Positions 48,169-57,621 of a stretch of DNA of 64,000 nt are shown piece by piece. The stretch is taken from positions 31,849 to 95,848 of the forward strand of contig NZ_JAAHBQ010000001.1 of NCBI RefSeq assembly GCF_020144665.1. Direction: 5' to 3'. This DNA comes from Oscillatoria salina IIICB1. GTDB lineage: Bacteria > Cyanobacteriota > Cyanobacteriia > Cyanobacteriales > SIO1D9. Numbering within the stretch: the first letter of the stretch is position 1; the number at the start of each line of letters is the position of its first letter. The notes beneath the pieces are model-generated. The model saw only the letters and a list, made by a program, of their open reading frames with translations, was not told the DNA's origin and did not search any database. A program made the translations under genes and the position numbers.

Positions 48169-48190
48169 GAGACGTTGTAGATAACGTCTC
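48169..48190. repeat. GAGACGTT hairpin 3' of argC
   Basis: GAGACGTT, loop GTAGAT, AACGTCTC: perfect 8-bp stem 12 bp beyond the argC stop, on the transcribed strand. This is a common dispersed stem in cyanobacteria; no T-run follows, so terminator activity is only possible. The remaining 47922-48168 gap shows nothing else recognisable. Confidence 0.6.
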
Positions 48191-48202
48191 CACCAAATAA
48201 AA

Positions 48203-49261
48203 TTAAGGGTAAAATGCCAACTGAGGTAAGCCGAGGGTTTCTTCCCAACCCATCATCAAATTGAGACATTGCACCGCTTGACCAGATTGCCCCTTGACAA
48301 GATTGTCAATTGCTGATATAACAATTACGCGATCGGTACGAGGGTCTACTTCCACACCGATGTAGCAGAGATTAGTCCCCGCAGCCCACTTCGTTTGGGG
48401 ATAGATACCATTCGGCAAAATCTTAACTACCGGAGACGATCGGTAAAAAGCGCTATAGATCGTGAGTAGATCGTCTCTGACCAAACCGGGATCGCGCAGA
48501 GTAGCGTAAACTGTAGCCAAAATCCCCCGTACCATCGGAATCAAATGCGGCGTAAACTGAACTCTAACCTCATGTCCTGCCAAATCGCTACAAATTTGTT
48601 CGATTTCCGGAGTATGGCGATGGGCTGCGACCCCGTAAGCCCCCAGAGAGTTATCAGCTTCGGCGAGTAACATATTAGTTTTAGCATGACGACCGCCGCC
48701 AGAAGTTCCCGATTTAGCATCAATAATCGCCGTTTCCGGAACAATTAAACCTTGTTTGAGGAGAGGCGAAAGTGCTAAAAGACTAGCAGTAGGATAGCAA
48801 CCAGGACAGCCGATTAATTGTGCCGACTTAATTTCCTCGCGATAAAGTTCCGGTAAACCATAGACAGCCATTGCTGCCGTCTCGCGATCGCTACGCTCTT
48901 TTTTATACCACGCCGTATAAGTATCGAGTTCTCGAAAACGATAATCAGCCGAAAGATCGAGAACCTTACAGCCTTTTTCTACCAACTGCGGAGCCAAATC
49001 GCAAGCCAAACCATTAGGCAAACCGAGAAAAACCACCTCACAGCGATCGGCGATCGCCTCGAGATCGATTTTCTCCACAGTCAAATTAACCAGATGACCC
49101 AAATGAGGATACAAGTCAGAATAAGGCTTTCCAGCACTACTTTCTCCACCCAGATAAACGATCTCCACCAGGGGATGTTCCAGCAAAAGCCGCATCAATT
49201 GTACACCTCCGTAACCGGAAGCACCGATTATTCCTACTGGTAAGCGTTGTCCTTCACCCAT
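48203..49261 (-). CDS. argC: N-acetyl-gamma-glutamyl-phosphate reductase
   Basis: 352 residues. NADPH-dependent reduction of N-acetylglutamyl phosphate in arginine synthesis. NADP-binding [18 protein letters not shown] at the N-terminus, FLGLPNG, the catalytic Cys155 in GCPGCYPT, and [16 protein letters not shown] with the catalytic histidine region. Length is typical. ATG at 49261, divergent from ribBA with 165 bp between; no clear regulator site was identified. Confidence 0.96.
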   Translation of the reverse strand: MGEGQRLPVGIIGASGYGGVQLMRLLLEHPLVEIVYLGGESSAGKPYSDLYPHLGHLVNLTVEKIDLEAIADRCEVVFLGLPNGLACDLAPQLVEKGCKVLDLSADYRFRELDTYTAWYKKERSDRETAAMAVYGLPELYREEIKSAQLIGCPGCYPTASLLALSPLLKQGLIVPETAIIDAKSGTSGGGRHAKTNMLLAEADNSLGAYGVAAHRHTPEIEQICSDLAGHEVRVQFTPHLIPMVRGILATVYATLRDPGLVRDDLLTIYSAFYRSSPVVKILPNGIYPQTKWAAGTNLCYIGVEVDPRTDRVIVISAIDNLVKGQSGQAVQCLNLMMGWEETLGLPQLAFYP

Positions 49262-49426
49262 AGTTTGTTTTTCCTAGTACGCTTGAATACTGTATAACTT
49301 TTGCTGCATTTTAATACCAAAAACCGAAACTGAGCAGTATTTTTTTGTCCTCACTCGATCGAAGCAGAATCATCTAACGACGATTATTTAACAAAGCAAG
49401 TTAAAATCGGATCTGAGAAGCAATTT

Positions 49427-51145
49427 GTGCAACTGTATTATCGATTCTCAAAAATTATAGTGGAAGCGCCTCAAACTAACGGATTCAAATTTGACTCGAT
49501 CGACGCTGCTTTGGCAGATATCAAAGCAGGTCGCGCGGTAGTGGTTGTAGATGATGAAAATCGAGAAAACGAGGGTGACTTAATTTGTGCTGCCCAGTTT
49601 GCTACACCTGATATGGTGAATTTTATGGCAGTGGAAGCAAGAGGACTAATTTGTCTGGCTATGACTGGATCTCGTCTGGATGCTCTCGATTTACCTTTGA
49701 TGGTCAATAATAATCAAGATAGCAACCAAACTGCTTTTACTGTCAGTATTGATGCTGCGCCTCATTTAGGCGTAACTACTGGTATTTCCGCAGAAGATCG
49801 CGCTAGAACAATTCAAGTAGCAATTAATCCCGCTAGTCAATCAAATGACTTGCGTCGTCCCGGTCATATTTTTCCGATCCGGGCTAGGGAAGGTGGGGTT
49901 CTCAAACGGGCGGGTCATACCGAAGCTGCTGTGGATTTAGCCCGACTGTCAGGATTGTATCCCAGTGGGGTCATTTGCGAAATTCAAAATCCTGATGGTT
50001 CGATGGCGAGATTACCGGAGTTATTTGACTATGCCGAGAAACACGATCTCAAAATAATTAGTATTGCCGATCTGATTAGTTATCGTTTGGAATACGATCG
50101 CTTTGTTTATCGCGAAACTGTGGCGGAATTACCGACGGAATTTGGTAATTTCCAAATTTACGGTTATCGCAATAACTTGGACAATACCGATCATGTGGCG
50201 ATCGTTAAAGGCGATCCTGCCCAGTTTCAAGACCAACCTGTGATGGTAAGAATGCACTCAGAATGCTTGACTGGCGATGCTTTGGGTTCGATGCGCTGTG
50301 ACTGTCGGATGCAACTGAAAGCGGCTTTGAAAATGATTGAAACTGCTGGCGTTGGAGTGGTAGTTTATCTTCGTCAGGAAGGACGCGGGATTGGTTTAAT
50401 TAACAAGCTGAAGGCGTATTCTCTCCAAGATATGGGCTTGGATACGGTGGAAGCTAACGAACGTCTTGGTTTTCCGGCGGACTTGCGCGACTATGGTATG
50501 GGAGCGCAAATGCTGAATGATTTGGGAATCAAGCAAATTCGTTTGATTACAAATAATCCTCGCAAAATTGCTGGTTTGAAGGGTTATGGTTTGGAAGTTG
50601 TCGATCGCGTTCCTTTGTTAATTGAAGCTACTGACTATAATTCTACTTATTTGGCGACGAAGGCGAAAAAACTCGGTCATATGCTGTTGCAAACTTATTT
50701 GTTAACTGTGGCAATTGACTGGGAAGATGAGATCCAGTCGGTGACGGAACGTTACGAACATCTCGAACAACTGCGTCGGTTGGCGCAATCTCACCATATC
50801 GTAGTCCAAGAAGAAGCTAGACCAGTAGCGATCGCGCTTTTTGGCAAACCAGATTTGACAATTCATCTCGGTTTCGACCAAGCTAAATTAGCTACACCCG
50901 ATTGGTATAAATCGGCTAGTCATCCTTACGTTCAAGCGATCGCCAAAATTCTCGATCGCATCTCGAACGATCCCAAAATCAAACGTTTGGAATTTCTCGT
51001 GTCTGCTGGTGACGATCCGATGATGGGTTTACAAGTCAAGTTGGATCGTCAATGTTTCCCTCTCTCGCAAAAACCATCTTCGGTATGCGATCGTTGGGAA
51101 ACTCAGCAAATTTACAGTTTTAGTAAATTAGGGACTGGGGATTAG
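49427..51145 (+). CDS. ribBA: Bifunctional DHBP synthase / GTP cyclohydrolase II (RibBA)
   Basis: 572 residues from GTG 49427 (a GTG at 49460 would be an alternative). Residues 20-220 form the 3,4-dihydroxy-2-butanone-4-phosphate synthase part with [18 protein letters not shown] and [11 protein letters not shown]; residues about 225-420 are GTP cyclohydrolase II with the zinc ligands C280, C291, C293 and [11 protein letters not shown]. These two activities start both branches of riboflavin synthesis. A C-terminal extension of about 140 residues is present, as in plant and cyanobacterial RibBA. The end is odd: the last residues LGTGD and the stop TAG are read from the GGGACTGGGGATTAG repeat, see findings. 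Confidence 0.95.
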   Translation: MQLYYRFSKIIVEAPQTNGFKFDSIDAALADIKAGRAVVVVDDENRENEGDLICAAQFATPDMVNFMAVEARGLICLAMTGSRLDALDLPLMVNNNQDSNQTAFTVSIDAAPHLGVTTGISAEDRARTIQVAINPASQSNDLRRPGHIFPIRAREGGVLKRAGHTEAAVDLARLSGLYPSGVICEIQNPDGSMARLPELFDYAEKHDLKIISIADLISYRLEYDRFVYRETVAELPTEFGNFQIYGYRNNLDNTDHVAIVKGDPAQFQDQPVMVRMHSECLTGDALGSMRCDCRMQLKAALKMIETAGVGVVVYLRQEGRGIGLINKLKAYSLQDMGLDTVEANERLGFPADLRDYGMGAQMLNDLGIKQIRLITNNPRKIAGLKGYGLEVVDRVPLLIEATDYNSTYLATKAKKLGHMLLQTYLLTVAIDWEDEIQSVTERYEHLEQLRRLAQSHHIVVQEEARPVAIALFGKPDLTIHLGFDQAKLATPDWYKSASHPYVQAIAKILDRISNDPKIKRLEFLVSAGDDPMMGLQVKLDRQCFPLSQKPSSVCDRWETQQIYSFSKLGTGD

Positions 51146-51230
51146 GGATTGGGGATTGGGAATTGGGGTTTTCACCTTACCAGTAATCAGTTATCAGTGA
51201 CCAGTTATGAGTTATCATCTGAGGCACTCC
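51125..51230. repeat. Minisatellite repeat at the ribBA 3' end
   Basis: AGGGACTGGGGATTAGGG from about 51129 overlaps the last codons and stop of ribBA, followed by GGGATTGGGAATTGGGG and then TCAGTTATCAGTGACCAG. Same family as at 35119 and 41743. Confidence 0.8.
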
Positions 51231-51312
51231 CCTCTAAAACTAGAAACTCCCACTAAACCGTTAGGTTAGTTGGGATAGTTCACGCATCAGCTTACCTTAG
51301 AAAAAGTAACCT

Positions 51313-52881
51313 ATGAGTTTAGAGTCTACAGTTGCCGAAGCTTCGATCGAGCAAAGTTTAAAGCAATTTCTGATCGTTTTATCAGTATCCTTAAGTGTTG
51401 CTACCCTCTCGCGGATTTTTAGCTGGTTTCGCAAAATCCCCTACACTCTGCTTTTGGTAATCGTCGGCTTAGGATTAGCTTTTGTTAATATCCGACTTGT
51501 CAATCTCTCCCCAGAGTTGATTTTAGAGATTTTTCTGCCTCCGTTATTATTTGAGGCAGCTTGGAATATTAACTGGCGGGAATTGAAAGCTAATTGGCTA
51601 CCAGTGATTCTCTTTGCCGTAGCTGGGGTGATAATTTCTGTATTAGGAATATCTTTCGCCCTGAGTTCGTTTACCAGCATTTCTTTAGCTACTGCTTTGT
51701 TAGTTGGGGCTAGTCTTTCTGCTACAGATCCGGTTTCGGTTGTCGCTTTGTTTCGCGAATTAGGTGCAGGCAAGCGTTTAACTGTTTTAATGGAAGGAGA
51801 GAGTTTATTTAATGATGGTGTTGCCGTTGTTGCTTTCGTTTTGTTAGTAGGAATACCTTTAGGAATTGAAGACTTTTCTCTCCCAACAACGATTACCCGT
51901 TTCGCTGCTTTTGTTGGTGTTGGTGTCGGGATTGGTTGTTTAGTTGGTTTTGGTATTTCTTATCTGACTCAACGCTTTGATATACCTTTAGTCGAACAAT
52001 CTCTAACTTTAGTCTCTGCTTACGGGACTTATTTGATTACTGAAGAATTGGGTGGCTCTGGTGTAATTGGCGTAGTTACTGTAGGGATCATCCTCGGTAA
52101 TTTTGGCTCGCGAATTGGCATGAATCCGCGCACTAGGCTGTTAGTTTCGGAATTTTGGGAATTTTTAGCCTTCTTTGTCAATTCCATCGTTTTTCTGTTG
52201 ATTGGCGACCAAATTGAATTTGGAAGTTTAGCCAATAACTTAGATTTGATTTTTGTGGCGATCGCGGCTGTCTTGTTGACGAGAATTGTGGTAATTTTTG
52301 GTTTGGGTGCGATCGCTAATCTTTTTACCCCAGAAAAAATCGGTTTGCGCGAACAAACTGTACTTTGGTGGGGTGGTTTGCGCGGATCTGTCTCCATCGC
52401 CCTAGCTTTAAGTGTCCCAGTTATTCTCGATGGCAGACAAGATATCATTGATACTGTCTTTGGTGTTGTCTTATTCACCCTCTTAATTCAAGGTTTGACA
52501 ACGCAAGTATTCCTCGAAAAACTTGACTTAATTGGCGATCAACCCATACGTCAACAATACTCCGAAGCCCTAGCCCGTCGCGAAGCTTTAAATCGAGTCT
52601 TAGTTTACCTGGCTGATGCCAAAATTTCCCCCGAAATTGACCTCGACTACTACAACTATCAACAACAACTCGTCAAAGCCCAACTCGAAAAAACTGAAGA
52701 AGAAATCCACAACTTGCAAAAAGAACACCCCCAATTGCAACAACTCAATATCGAACAATTGCGCGAAAAAATGTTAGATATTGAAGCCGAAACCTATGCC
52801 GAATTTATTCGCGCTGGACGTTTGAGTAAACGACTTTCTCCAGTCGTCCAACAAATTATGGCAGAAGCCGAAGAACATTAA
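51313..52881 (+). CDS. CPA1-family Na+/H+ antiporter (NhaS1/NhaP-like)
   Basis: 522 residues. About 12 membrane segments (20-415), then a hydrophilic C-terminal tail of about 100 residues (QQQLVKAQLEKTEEEIHNLQ) as in cyanobacterial SynNhaP/NhaS1. Core motifs: LPPLLFEAAW, SATDPVSVVALF with D139, and GESLFNDG with the N167-D168 pair of CPA1 exchangers, and WWGGLRGSVSIALALS. Predicted to export Na+ for H+ across the plasma or thylakoid membrane. ATG at 51313 after ACCTATG. Confidence 0.92.
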   Translation: MSLESTVAEASIEQSLKQFLIVLSVSLSVATLSRIFSWFRKIPYTLLLVIVGLGLAFVNIRLVNLSPELILEIFLPPLLFEAAWNINWRELKANWLPVILFAVAGVIISVLGISFALSSFTSISLATALLVGASLSATDPVSVVALFRELGAGKRLTVLMEGESLFNDGVAVVAFVLLVGIPLGIEDFSLPTTITRFAAFVGVGVGIGCLVGFGISYLTQRFDIPLVEQSLTLVSAYGTYLITEELGGSGVIGVVTVGIILGNFGSRIGMNPRTRLLVSEFWEFLAFFVNSIVFLLIGDQIEFGSLANNLDLIFVAIAAVLLTRIVVIFGLGAIANLFTPEKIGLREQTVLWWGGLRGSVSIALALSVPVILDGRQDIIDTVFGVVLFTLLIQGLTTQVFLEKLDLIGDQPIRQQYSEALARREALNRVLVYLADAKISPEIDLDYYNYQQQLVKAQLEKTEEEIHNLQKEHPQLQQLNIEQLREKMLDIEAETYAEFIRAGRLSKRLSPVVQQIMAEAEEH

Positions 52882-52888
52882 TTTATTC

Positions 52889-52920
52889 GTTCGTAGTTGC
52901 GCTTTAGTTCGACTACGAAC
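52889..52920 (+). terminator. Stem-loop after the antiporter gene
   Basis: GTTCGTAGT ... ACTACGAAC, a perfect 9-bp stem with a 14-nt loop beginning 8 bp after the stop, followed by TTATTCTTT. Probable intrinsic terminator, with a weak T-run; related CTACGAACT sequence occurs in the 57-bp repeats at 41115. Confidence 0.55.
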
Positions 52921-53104
52921 TTATTCTTTGCTGCAATTGAAGGCTTTTTATTCACTTAAGTGATTATAAGATTTGGTAGCGAAGAGCATTTTGTTCAACT
53001 TGCAGTGACTTAAATCACTCATCACCATATTGTCAAGTCACCGTAAACAATCTTAACTGTTTGTTACATTTATTTACAGAAAGGCAAACAGGAGAACTTA
53101 AACA

Positions 53105-53341
53105 ATGAAAACCGATTTAACTCTCAAACAACGCTATACCTTCGCATCCACCGTATTTAACGCCGACTTTGACAACGGAGCGCCCATCAACGCCAATCAA
53201 GCGTGGTCTTTATTCTTTACATTAGGTCAAAATGATGCTATTTTAGACGCTAATCCAGAATTAGGACGCTTTTTCAACAATCTTTTGCTCGGTATCGTCG
53301 CAACAGGAATGATTGGTGCAAGCATTTTCACATCTATCTAA
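53105..53341 (+). CDS. Small hypothetical protein with C-terminal membrane helix
   Basis: 78 residues, ATG 53105 with a good GGAGAA ribosome binding site. Soluble N-terminal half (KQRYTFASTVFNADFDNGAP, INANQAWSLFFTLGQND) and a hydrophobic C-terminal helix NNLLLGIVATGMIGASIFTS. I recognise no family. It stands alone between two gene groups and is ended by the stem-loop at 53374, so it is very likely a real, separately transcribed small gene. Confidence 0.72.
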   Translation: MKTDLTLKQRYTFASTVFNADFDNGAPINANQAWSLFFTLGQNDAILDANPELGRFFNNLLLGIVATGMIGASIFTSI

Positions 53342-53373
53342 AGTAAGAAAAAAGCAATCTTCCCTCTTTTTCT

Positions 53374-53408
53374 AACTCGAATGGCATAATTTCGTCATTC
53401 GAGTTTTT
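53374..53408 (+). terminator. Intrinsic terminator after the 78-residue gene
   Basis: AACTCGAATG and CATTCGAGTT form a perfect 10-bp stem with a 12-nt loop; the stem runs into TTTTT at 53404-53408. It is 32 bp past the stop. Since the reverse strand starts with AAAAACTCG and is bounded by AGAAAAAG, it may also end the convergent gene. Confidence 0.88.
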
Positions 53409-53445
53409 CACACTTCATTTTATCACAGATTTAGCACTTTTACAA

Positions 53446-54072
53446 TCAAGATCGTAACAACTGACTAATTTTTTTCAACACACTTAAAACTTGCTCCAAA
53501 TCGTTATTTCTTTCTAACGATAAAGCATAAGAACGACTATAAACTAGATTATCTTTTCCCGTAACTTTAACAAAAACAAACTCTCGTCCATTGACCAAAA
53601 AACCAAACCTAGGCTTTTCCTTACTAAGATTAGCCAACATATAAACTAAAGCTTGTGGTAAAGCTTCCATCACATCAAACTTGGTACTTGTCGATTCAAT
53701 TACCAAAACCCAAAACCTTTGCTGAATCACTAAAACATCAATCTTTCCTCTAACAATTGCTTCCTCATCTTTTGCCGTAATTTCTACCGCAGCCTCCGTT
53801 TGAATAGCAAAAGGAAGTTGATAAAATCCAGTTAAATCTAATAAAGGCGATAAAACCACCATTTTCACCGCTTCTTCTAACAAAGGACGACGGCTAACCA
53901 AATTAAAATAATTACTTTTGATTCGCTTTAAAGCTTGTTTTTCTGTATCTGTTAAACTTGGTAAATTTTCTTGCCATTCCGGGAAAAAATCAGCATTTGT
54001 TGCTTGCTGAAGCTGAAATTGTGCTTGAATTTCTTCAAGAGTAATATCTTCAGCAGAAATAACTTGAACCAT
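53446..54072 (-). CDS. Restriction-endonuclease-like protein, atypical active site
   Basis: 208 residues. Resembles the widespread cyanobacterial family annotated as a type I restriction-like nuclease (single REase-fold domain, no HsdR motor). The core GKIDVLVIQQRFWVLVIEST has D112 and E126, but T128 stands where the lysine of the (D/E)xK motif normally is (usual form: ESK). Downstream ALPQALVYMLANLSKEKP and FGFLVNGREFVFVKV are typical. If the lysine is truly absent it may be inactive. ATG at 54072; last of a minus-strand row of nuclease/toxin-like genes. Confidence 0.7.
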   Translation of the reverse strand: MVQVISAEDITLEEIQAQFQLQQATNADFFPEWQENLPSLTDTEKQALKRIKSNYFNLVSRRPLLEEAVKMVVLSPLLDLTGFYQLPFAIQTEAAVEITAKDEEAIVRGKIDVLVIQQRFWVLVIESTSTKFDVMEALPQALVYMLANLSKEKPRFGFLVNGREFVFVKVTGKDNLVYSRSYALSLERNNDLEQVLSVLKKISQLLRS

Positions 54073-54156
54073 ATATAAATTTCAACAAGTCAAAAACTTT
54101 TTCGGCAAGTGTAAAGAGAAGATTTGATATATAATTAGCCTATCAAATTCCAATTG

Positions 54157-54543
54157 TTAAATCTTTAACGAAGAATTATCAGTAACATCAACAAGCTGGA
54201 TAATTTCAGACTTAGTTGTTTCCTCATGTAAGTCAACATAAAAATTGAAACCTTGATCGTAGAACAGTAAATTTTGCGTTTCAGGAACTAAAGAACGAAA
54301 CCAAATTGCAAAAGAAGCACAAAATTCTAAAGAACCATCTAAACTAATTCCCTGTCCATCGCGGTGTAAGGCTCCATCTAACCTTTCTCCTTCTAATATA
54401 ACCCATTCAAGAGCATAATAATCATCAGGGTTAGTAACGGTACGAATCTTAACTTCAGACCATTTCTGCTGAAGAGATTGAGTAAAATCAACTGAGTTTA
54501 TTTTCCAAGAGGTTGATACTGGTGGGGTAATCAAATATTCCAT
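54157..54543 (-). CDS. Hypothetical protein, candidate immunity partner
   Basis: 128 residues, acidic, no transmembrane segment, Trp-rich N-terminus (WKINSV, WVILEGERLDGALHRDG, FAIWFRSLVP) and a tail LVDVTDNSSLKI. I know no family name. It begins 17 bp after the stop of the nuclease-like gene, so the two are probably translated together; the pair order toxin then immunity is standard for polymorphic toxin modules. ATG at 54543. Confidence 0.6.
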   Translation of the reverse strand: MEYLITPPVSTSWKINSVDFTQSLQQKWSEVKIRTVTNPDDYYALEWVILEGERLDGALHRDGQGISLDGSLEFCASFAIWFRSLVPETQNLLFYDQGFNFYVDLHEETTKSEIIQLVDVTDNSSLKI

Positions 54544-54560
54544 TTTTTTTTCCTTGTTAA

Positions 54561-54992
54561 TTAAGACACGACAATAACTTTACCAGGCAAATTAAACTGA
54601 TTTAGTAAACTAACAAAAAAAGGAACACCTTCTTGAAGATTAATAATTACTTGAAGTCCCACAATAGGTGTTTGAGAATCATTGATTACAGCAGCATAAC
54701 GTCGAAATTCATTTTCTACATCAGCAACCGCTTTTATCCGAATGAAAGGTGGTACTATTGAGTTAGTAATATAAGGACTGTTGTTAGGATTTGCAATATA
54801 CTTAGCTTCAAGTAAATACCCAGTTTGAAAGTCTATTCCATCAGCCCAAATTTCTTCACCTCCGTCCCTAACTCTAATTTCTTCGCTACCACAATGTTGT
54901 ATTTGAAATAAATGACGTTGACTATAAGTTGGAGTAAGTCTTCTGGGAAAATTATTTGCCCAAATTTTTATGGAATTGGTAGACTCACTCAT
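54561..54992 (-). CDS. Restriction-endonuclease-fold toxin-like domain protein
   Basis: 143 residues. The stretch IWADGIDFQTGYLLEAKY, with D51 or D54, E62 and K64, has the D...E-x-K signature of the REase-fold toxin domains (Tox-REase type) found at the C-termini of polymorphic toxins. The rest (VENEFRRYAAVINDS, GLQVIINLQEGVPFFVSLL) fits the final strand-helix of that fold. Unlike a full polymorphic toxin there is no delivery domain in this ORF; the gene just upstream on the same strand is a DUF433 protein. Function is inference. Confidence 0.62.
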   Translation of the reverse strand: MSESTNSIKIWANNFPRRLTPTYSQRHLFQIQHCGSEEIRVRDGGEEIWADGIDFQTGYLLEAKYIANPNNSPYITNSIVPPFIRIKAVADVENEFRRYAAVINDSQTPIVGLQVIINLQEGVPFFVSLLNQFNLPGKVIVVS

Positions 54993-55044
54993 GAACGGAA
55001 AACAATCATTAAATAAACTTGATAAATTATTGAAAAAACTAGAG

Positions 55045-55362
55045 TCATTGTAAAATACCTTGGGCGCGTAGGCGAGCTACGAAAGGAGATTCTCCAGCTT
55101 CGTTTTGCAGTTTTGACGCATACTGTTCTCGTTGTGCGATCGCTATTTCGATTTCCTCTTTACGATCCCAATAATATGCTAAAGCGGAGTAAATTTTACT
55201 TAAACTTAGATGAGGATAGTTATCGAGTAGTTCTTCAGGACTCCAGTTATATGCTTTGACTGAAGTAATTAGTTCTACTACTTTCATTGAAGTTCCTTCT
55301 AGATAAGGAACTTGCTGTGCGTCTAGTTGGATATATTTGTAGTCTGTGCTAGTAAATGTCAT
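55045..55362 (-). CDS. DUF433 family protein (VapB-like)
   Basis: 105 residues. DUF433 motif: LEGTSMKVVELITSVKAYNW with SPEELLDNYPHLSLSKIYSAL, then YYWDRKEEIE, a winged-helix-type fold found in antitoxin-like proteins of cyanobacteria. The usual companion (a PIN-like or DUF5615 toxin) is not adjacent; 53 bp downstream is the nuclease-like gene. Start is at ATG 55362. Confidence 0.82.
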   Translation of the reverse strand: MTFTSTDYKYIQLDAQQVPYLEGTSMKVVELITSVKAYNWSPEELLDNYPHLSLSKIYSALAYYWDRKEEIEIAIAQREQYASKLQNEAGESPFVARLRAQGILQ

Positions 55363-55467
55363 TTTTAAACCAAGGTAATTAAATTTATTGCTAATCTGAA
55401 TTTAACTTATCATCTATAATTAGCCAAAATAGTCAAGTGGAAATTGTCCACCTGACTATTTTGCTAC

Positions 55468-57192
55468 TTAATAATGACTTCCAGATTTGCGGTGGTGAAC
55501 GGCGGTGACAGCATCAGTTGAGAAAACTTCGCCTTGTTCAGCAACGGCATAAACTAACCAATGATCGCCGCATTCCATACGATTGTCAACGCGACATTCC
55601 AAATAAGCTAAAGCATCTTTTAACACCGGACAACCGTTTTCTGCGGTATCAATTTCTACGCCTTCAAAACGGTCTTCTCCGGGACTAAATGGTTTGAGAA
55701 AATGCTTCATTAAACCAATATGTTTGCCTTCTTCTAAGACATTGAGAACGAATTTATTCCCAGTATGTAATAAAGATTCAATTGCCCTTTCTTTCGCAAC
55801 TGCTACAGTTAAACCTGGTGGGTTGAATGTAGCTTGCGATACCCAAGAAGCTAACATCGCGCTGGAAAGTTCTTCTTGTTGAGTAGTAACGACGCAGAGA
55901 GAACCAACAATGCGTCCGACGGCTTGTTCGGTTCGGGCTGCTTGGGAGTCGCTGACGGGTCGTTTTTGGGCGACACTGGCTCTTTTTTTGGCTTTTTTCA
56001 AGGCTTGGGCGAAGTCTGTCCCTGCTTCTTCGCAATATTTGAGAGTCTTGTCGTCGGGTTTGAATTTGACGCGGATGGTTTCAAAGCCGAAGCGATATCC
56101 TCCATCTTTTAGTTTACTTTCTAAGAGGTCGATCGCTTCGCCACTCCATCCGAAGGAACCGAAAACGGCGGCTAGTTTGTTTTTGTCGGCGGTGGAGAGA
56201 ACGATACCTAATGCTGTTTGAATAGGTGTAGGGGCGTGACCGCTAATTGTGGGGGAACCGATGATAAAGCCCGCCGATTTTTCCACAGCCGCTTTGATTT
56301 CTTCGGGGTCGGCAAATTCGCAGTTAATTGATTCTACACCAACGCCAGCTTTGGTGATGCCTCGCGCGATCGCCTGAGCGACTGTGGCTGTGTTACCATA
56401 AGCTGAGGCGTAAAGTAAGGCGACGCTTAGATCTTGGGCTTTTTGTTGCGCTGCCCATTGTTTGTATGCCACAGTTAATTCGGTTAAACCGTAGCGTACC
56501 AACGGTCCATGTCCGGTAGCATATAATCTGGCGGGATAGTCGCTTAATTTTTCGAGGGCGGTTTCGACTTGGCGGGCGTGGGGAGCCATGAGACAATCGA
56601 AGTAATAACGCCGATCTTCGCGATAAGTTTGCCAACCTTCGTCAAAAATTTGGTCGCTGCATACGTGCGCCCCAAATAGTTTATCAGTAAAGAGGATTTC
56701 TGTGTGGGGGTCGTAGGTACAAAGTTGGTCGGGGAAGCGAGGGTTAGGTGTGGTAATGAATTCTAACAAATGACCGCCGCCTAAGTCTAGGGTTTCGTCG
56801 GCTTTGATGACTTTGATGTTTAGTTCTTGGTCTGGTATGATTTGGCGTAGCGATCGCGTTCCGGGATTGGAACAAACAAAGGTAATTTGGGGCGCTATTT
56901 CTAGTAAGGCTTTGATAGTTACGCCGCGATTTGGGTTCACGTGACCTAAAATTAGGTAATCGATGGTTTTGGGGTCAATACGTTCTTTGAAAGCTGTGAC
57001 AAAGATTTCCGTAAATGATTCCCCTGGTGGGTCGAATAAAGCAGTTTTCTCTGCTTGAATCAAGAAAGAATTAGCAGTCGTACCTTTTTTGAGAGCATAT
57101 TCTATTTCAAATTTTAGCCGATCCCAAGTACGCGATCGCATAACTGTGGTTTGGGCTGCAATGGGAAGAACTTGTACGTCACGTGGTTTCAT
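55468..57192 (-). CDS. flv1: Flavodiiron protein Flv1-type (altered iron ligands)
   Basis: 574 residues: beta-lactamase-like diiron domain (1-250), flavodoxin domain (about 255-400: YASAYGNTATVAQAIARG), and C-terminal flavin reductase domain (430-574: AMLASWVSQATFNPPGLTV). The canonical HxExDH is HVNPNR here: H84 kept, but E, D and H replaced by N86, N88, R89; R152 and K171 replace further ligands. That pattern is known for Flv1/Flv2. With the Flv3 next door it is expected to form the heteromer that reduces O2 to water downstream of photosystem I, protecting it in fluctuating light. No sll0218-like gene is adjacent, so Flv1 rather than Flv2 is preferred. Confidence 0.88.
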   Translation of the reverse strand: MKPRDVQVLPIAAQTTVMRSRTWDRLKFEIEYALKKGTTANSFLIQAEKTALFDPPGESFTEIFVTAFKERIDPKTIDYLILGHVNPNRGVTIKALLEIAPQITFVCSNPGTRSLRQIIPDQELNIKVIKADETLDLGGGHLLEFITTPNPRFPDQLCTYDPHTEILFTDKLFGAHVCSDQIFDEGWQTYREDRRYYFDCLMAPHARQVETALEKLSDYPARLYATGHGPLVRYGLTELTVAYKQWAAQQKAQDLSVALLYASAYGNTATVAQAIARGITKAGVGVESINCEFADPEEIKAAVEKSAGFIIGSPTISGHAPTPIQTALGIVLSTADKNKLAAVFGSFGWSGEAIDLLESKLKDGGYRFGFETIRVKFKPDDKTLKYCEEAGTDFAQALKKAKKRASVAQKRPVSDSQAARTEQAVGRIVGSLCVVTTQQEELSSAMLASWVSQATFNPPGLTVAVAKERAIESLLHTGNKFVLNVLEEGKHIGLMKHFLKPFSPGEDRFEGVEIDTAENGCPVLKDALAYLECRVDNRMECGDHWLVYAVAEQGEVFSTDAVTAVHHRKSGSHY

Positions 57193-57216
57193 AATTTAAT
57201 TATTGGTTAATTTTTA

Positions 57217-57429
57217 TTAGTTTACAGTTTGGTTTTCCTGACACTGAATATATTCGTGCAATGCTTGATTTATTAAAGCTTGGTAGTCACCACCACCCAT
57301 AGCATGAACTTTCGTGCGAAACCAGTCTAATATTTCCTTATCCAAAGGAATATTCACCTTTATTTGTTTTTCTGAAATGGGAATCATTGCCCCTTTTTTA
57401 CCTTTTGAGAAATCATAGTTATCTTTCAT
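57217..57429 (-). CDS. BrnA-like antitoxin, orphan
   Basis: 70 residues. Starts NYDFSKGKKGAMIPISEKQI and continues VNIPLDKEILDWFRTKVH, GGGDYQALINQALHEYI: the ribbon-helix-helix BrnA/CopG-type antitoxin pattern. BrnA normally follows a brnT toxin gene; I searched the 500 bp upstream on this strand and see none, only an 18-codon stub (57502-57558). It lies between flv1 and flv3. ATG at 57429. Confidence 0.8.
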   Translation of the reverse strand: MKDNYDFSKGKKGAMIPISEKQIKVNIPLDKEILDWFRTKVHAMGGGDYQALINQALHEYIQCQENQTVN

Positions 57430-57621
57430 TTTTATCGATTTAGCTAAGTTTTTTATTTACTAAACTATCCCTAATATCCTCAGAGTAGATGATTTGCAAA
57501 AATAATATTTAATTGTCTGGTGGCTCAACTTTATCTGCAACATCTCCATCAATTTCACGAATGATTTACATTGCCGTCTTTTAGGTTTTCAATCTCCTTT
57601 TTCTTTGATTTTTTATAGAAA

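Noticed and set aside
57430..57600. A brnT toxin gene upstream of the BrnA-like gene
   Set aside because: No start codon or BrnT-like sequence in any frame of that strand; only an 18-codon open stub near 57502-57558.
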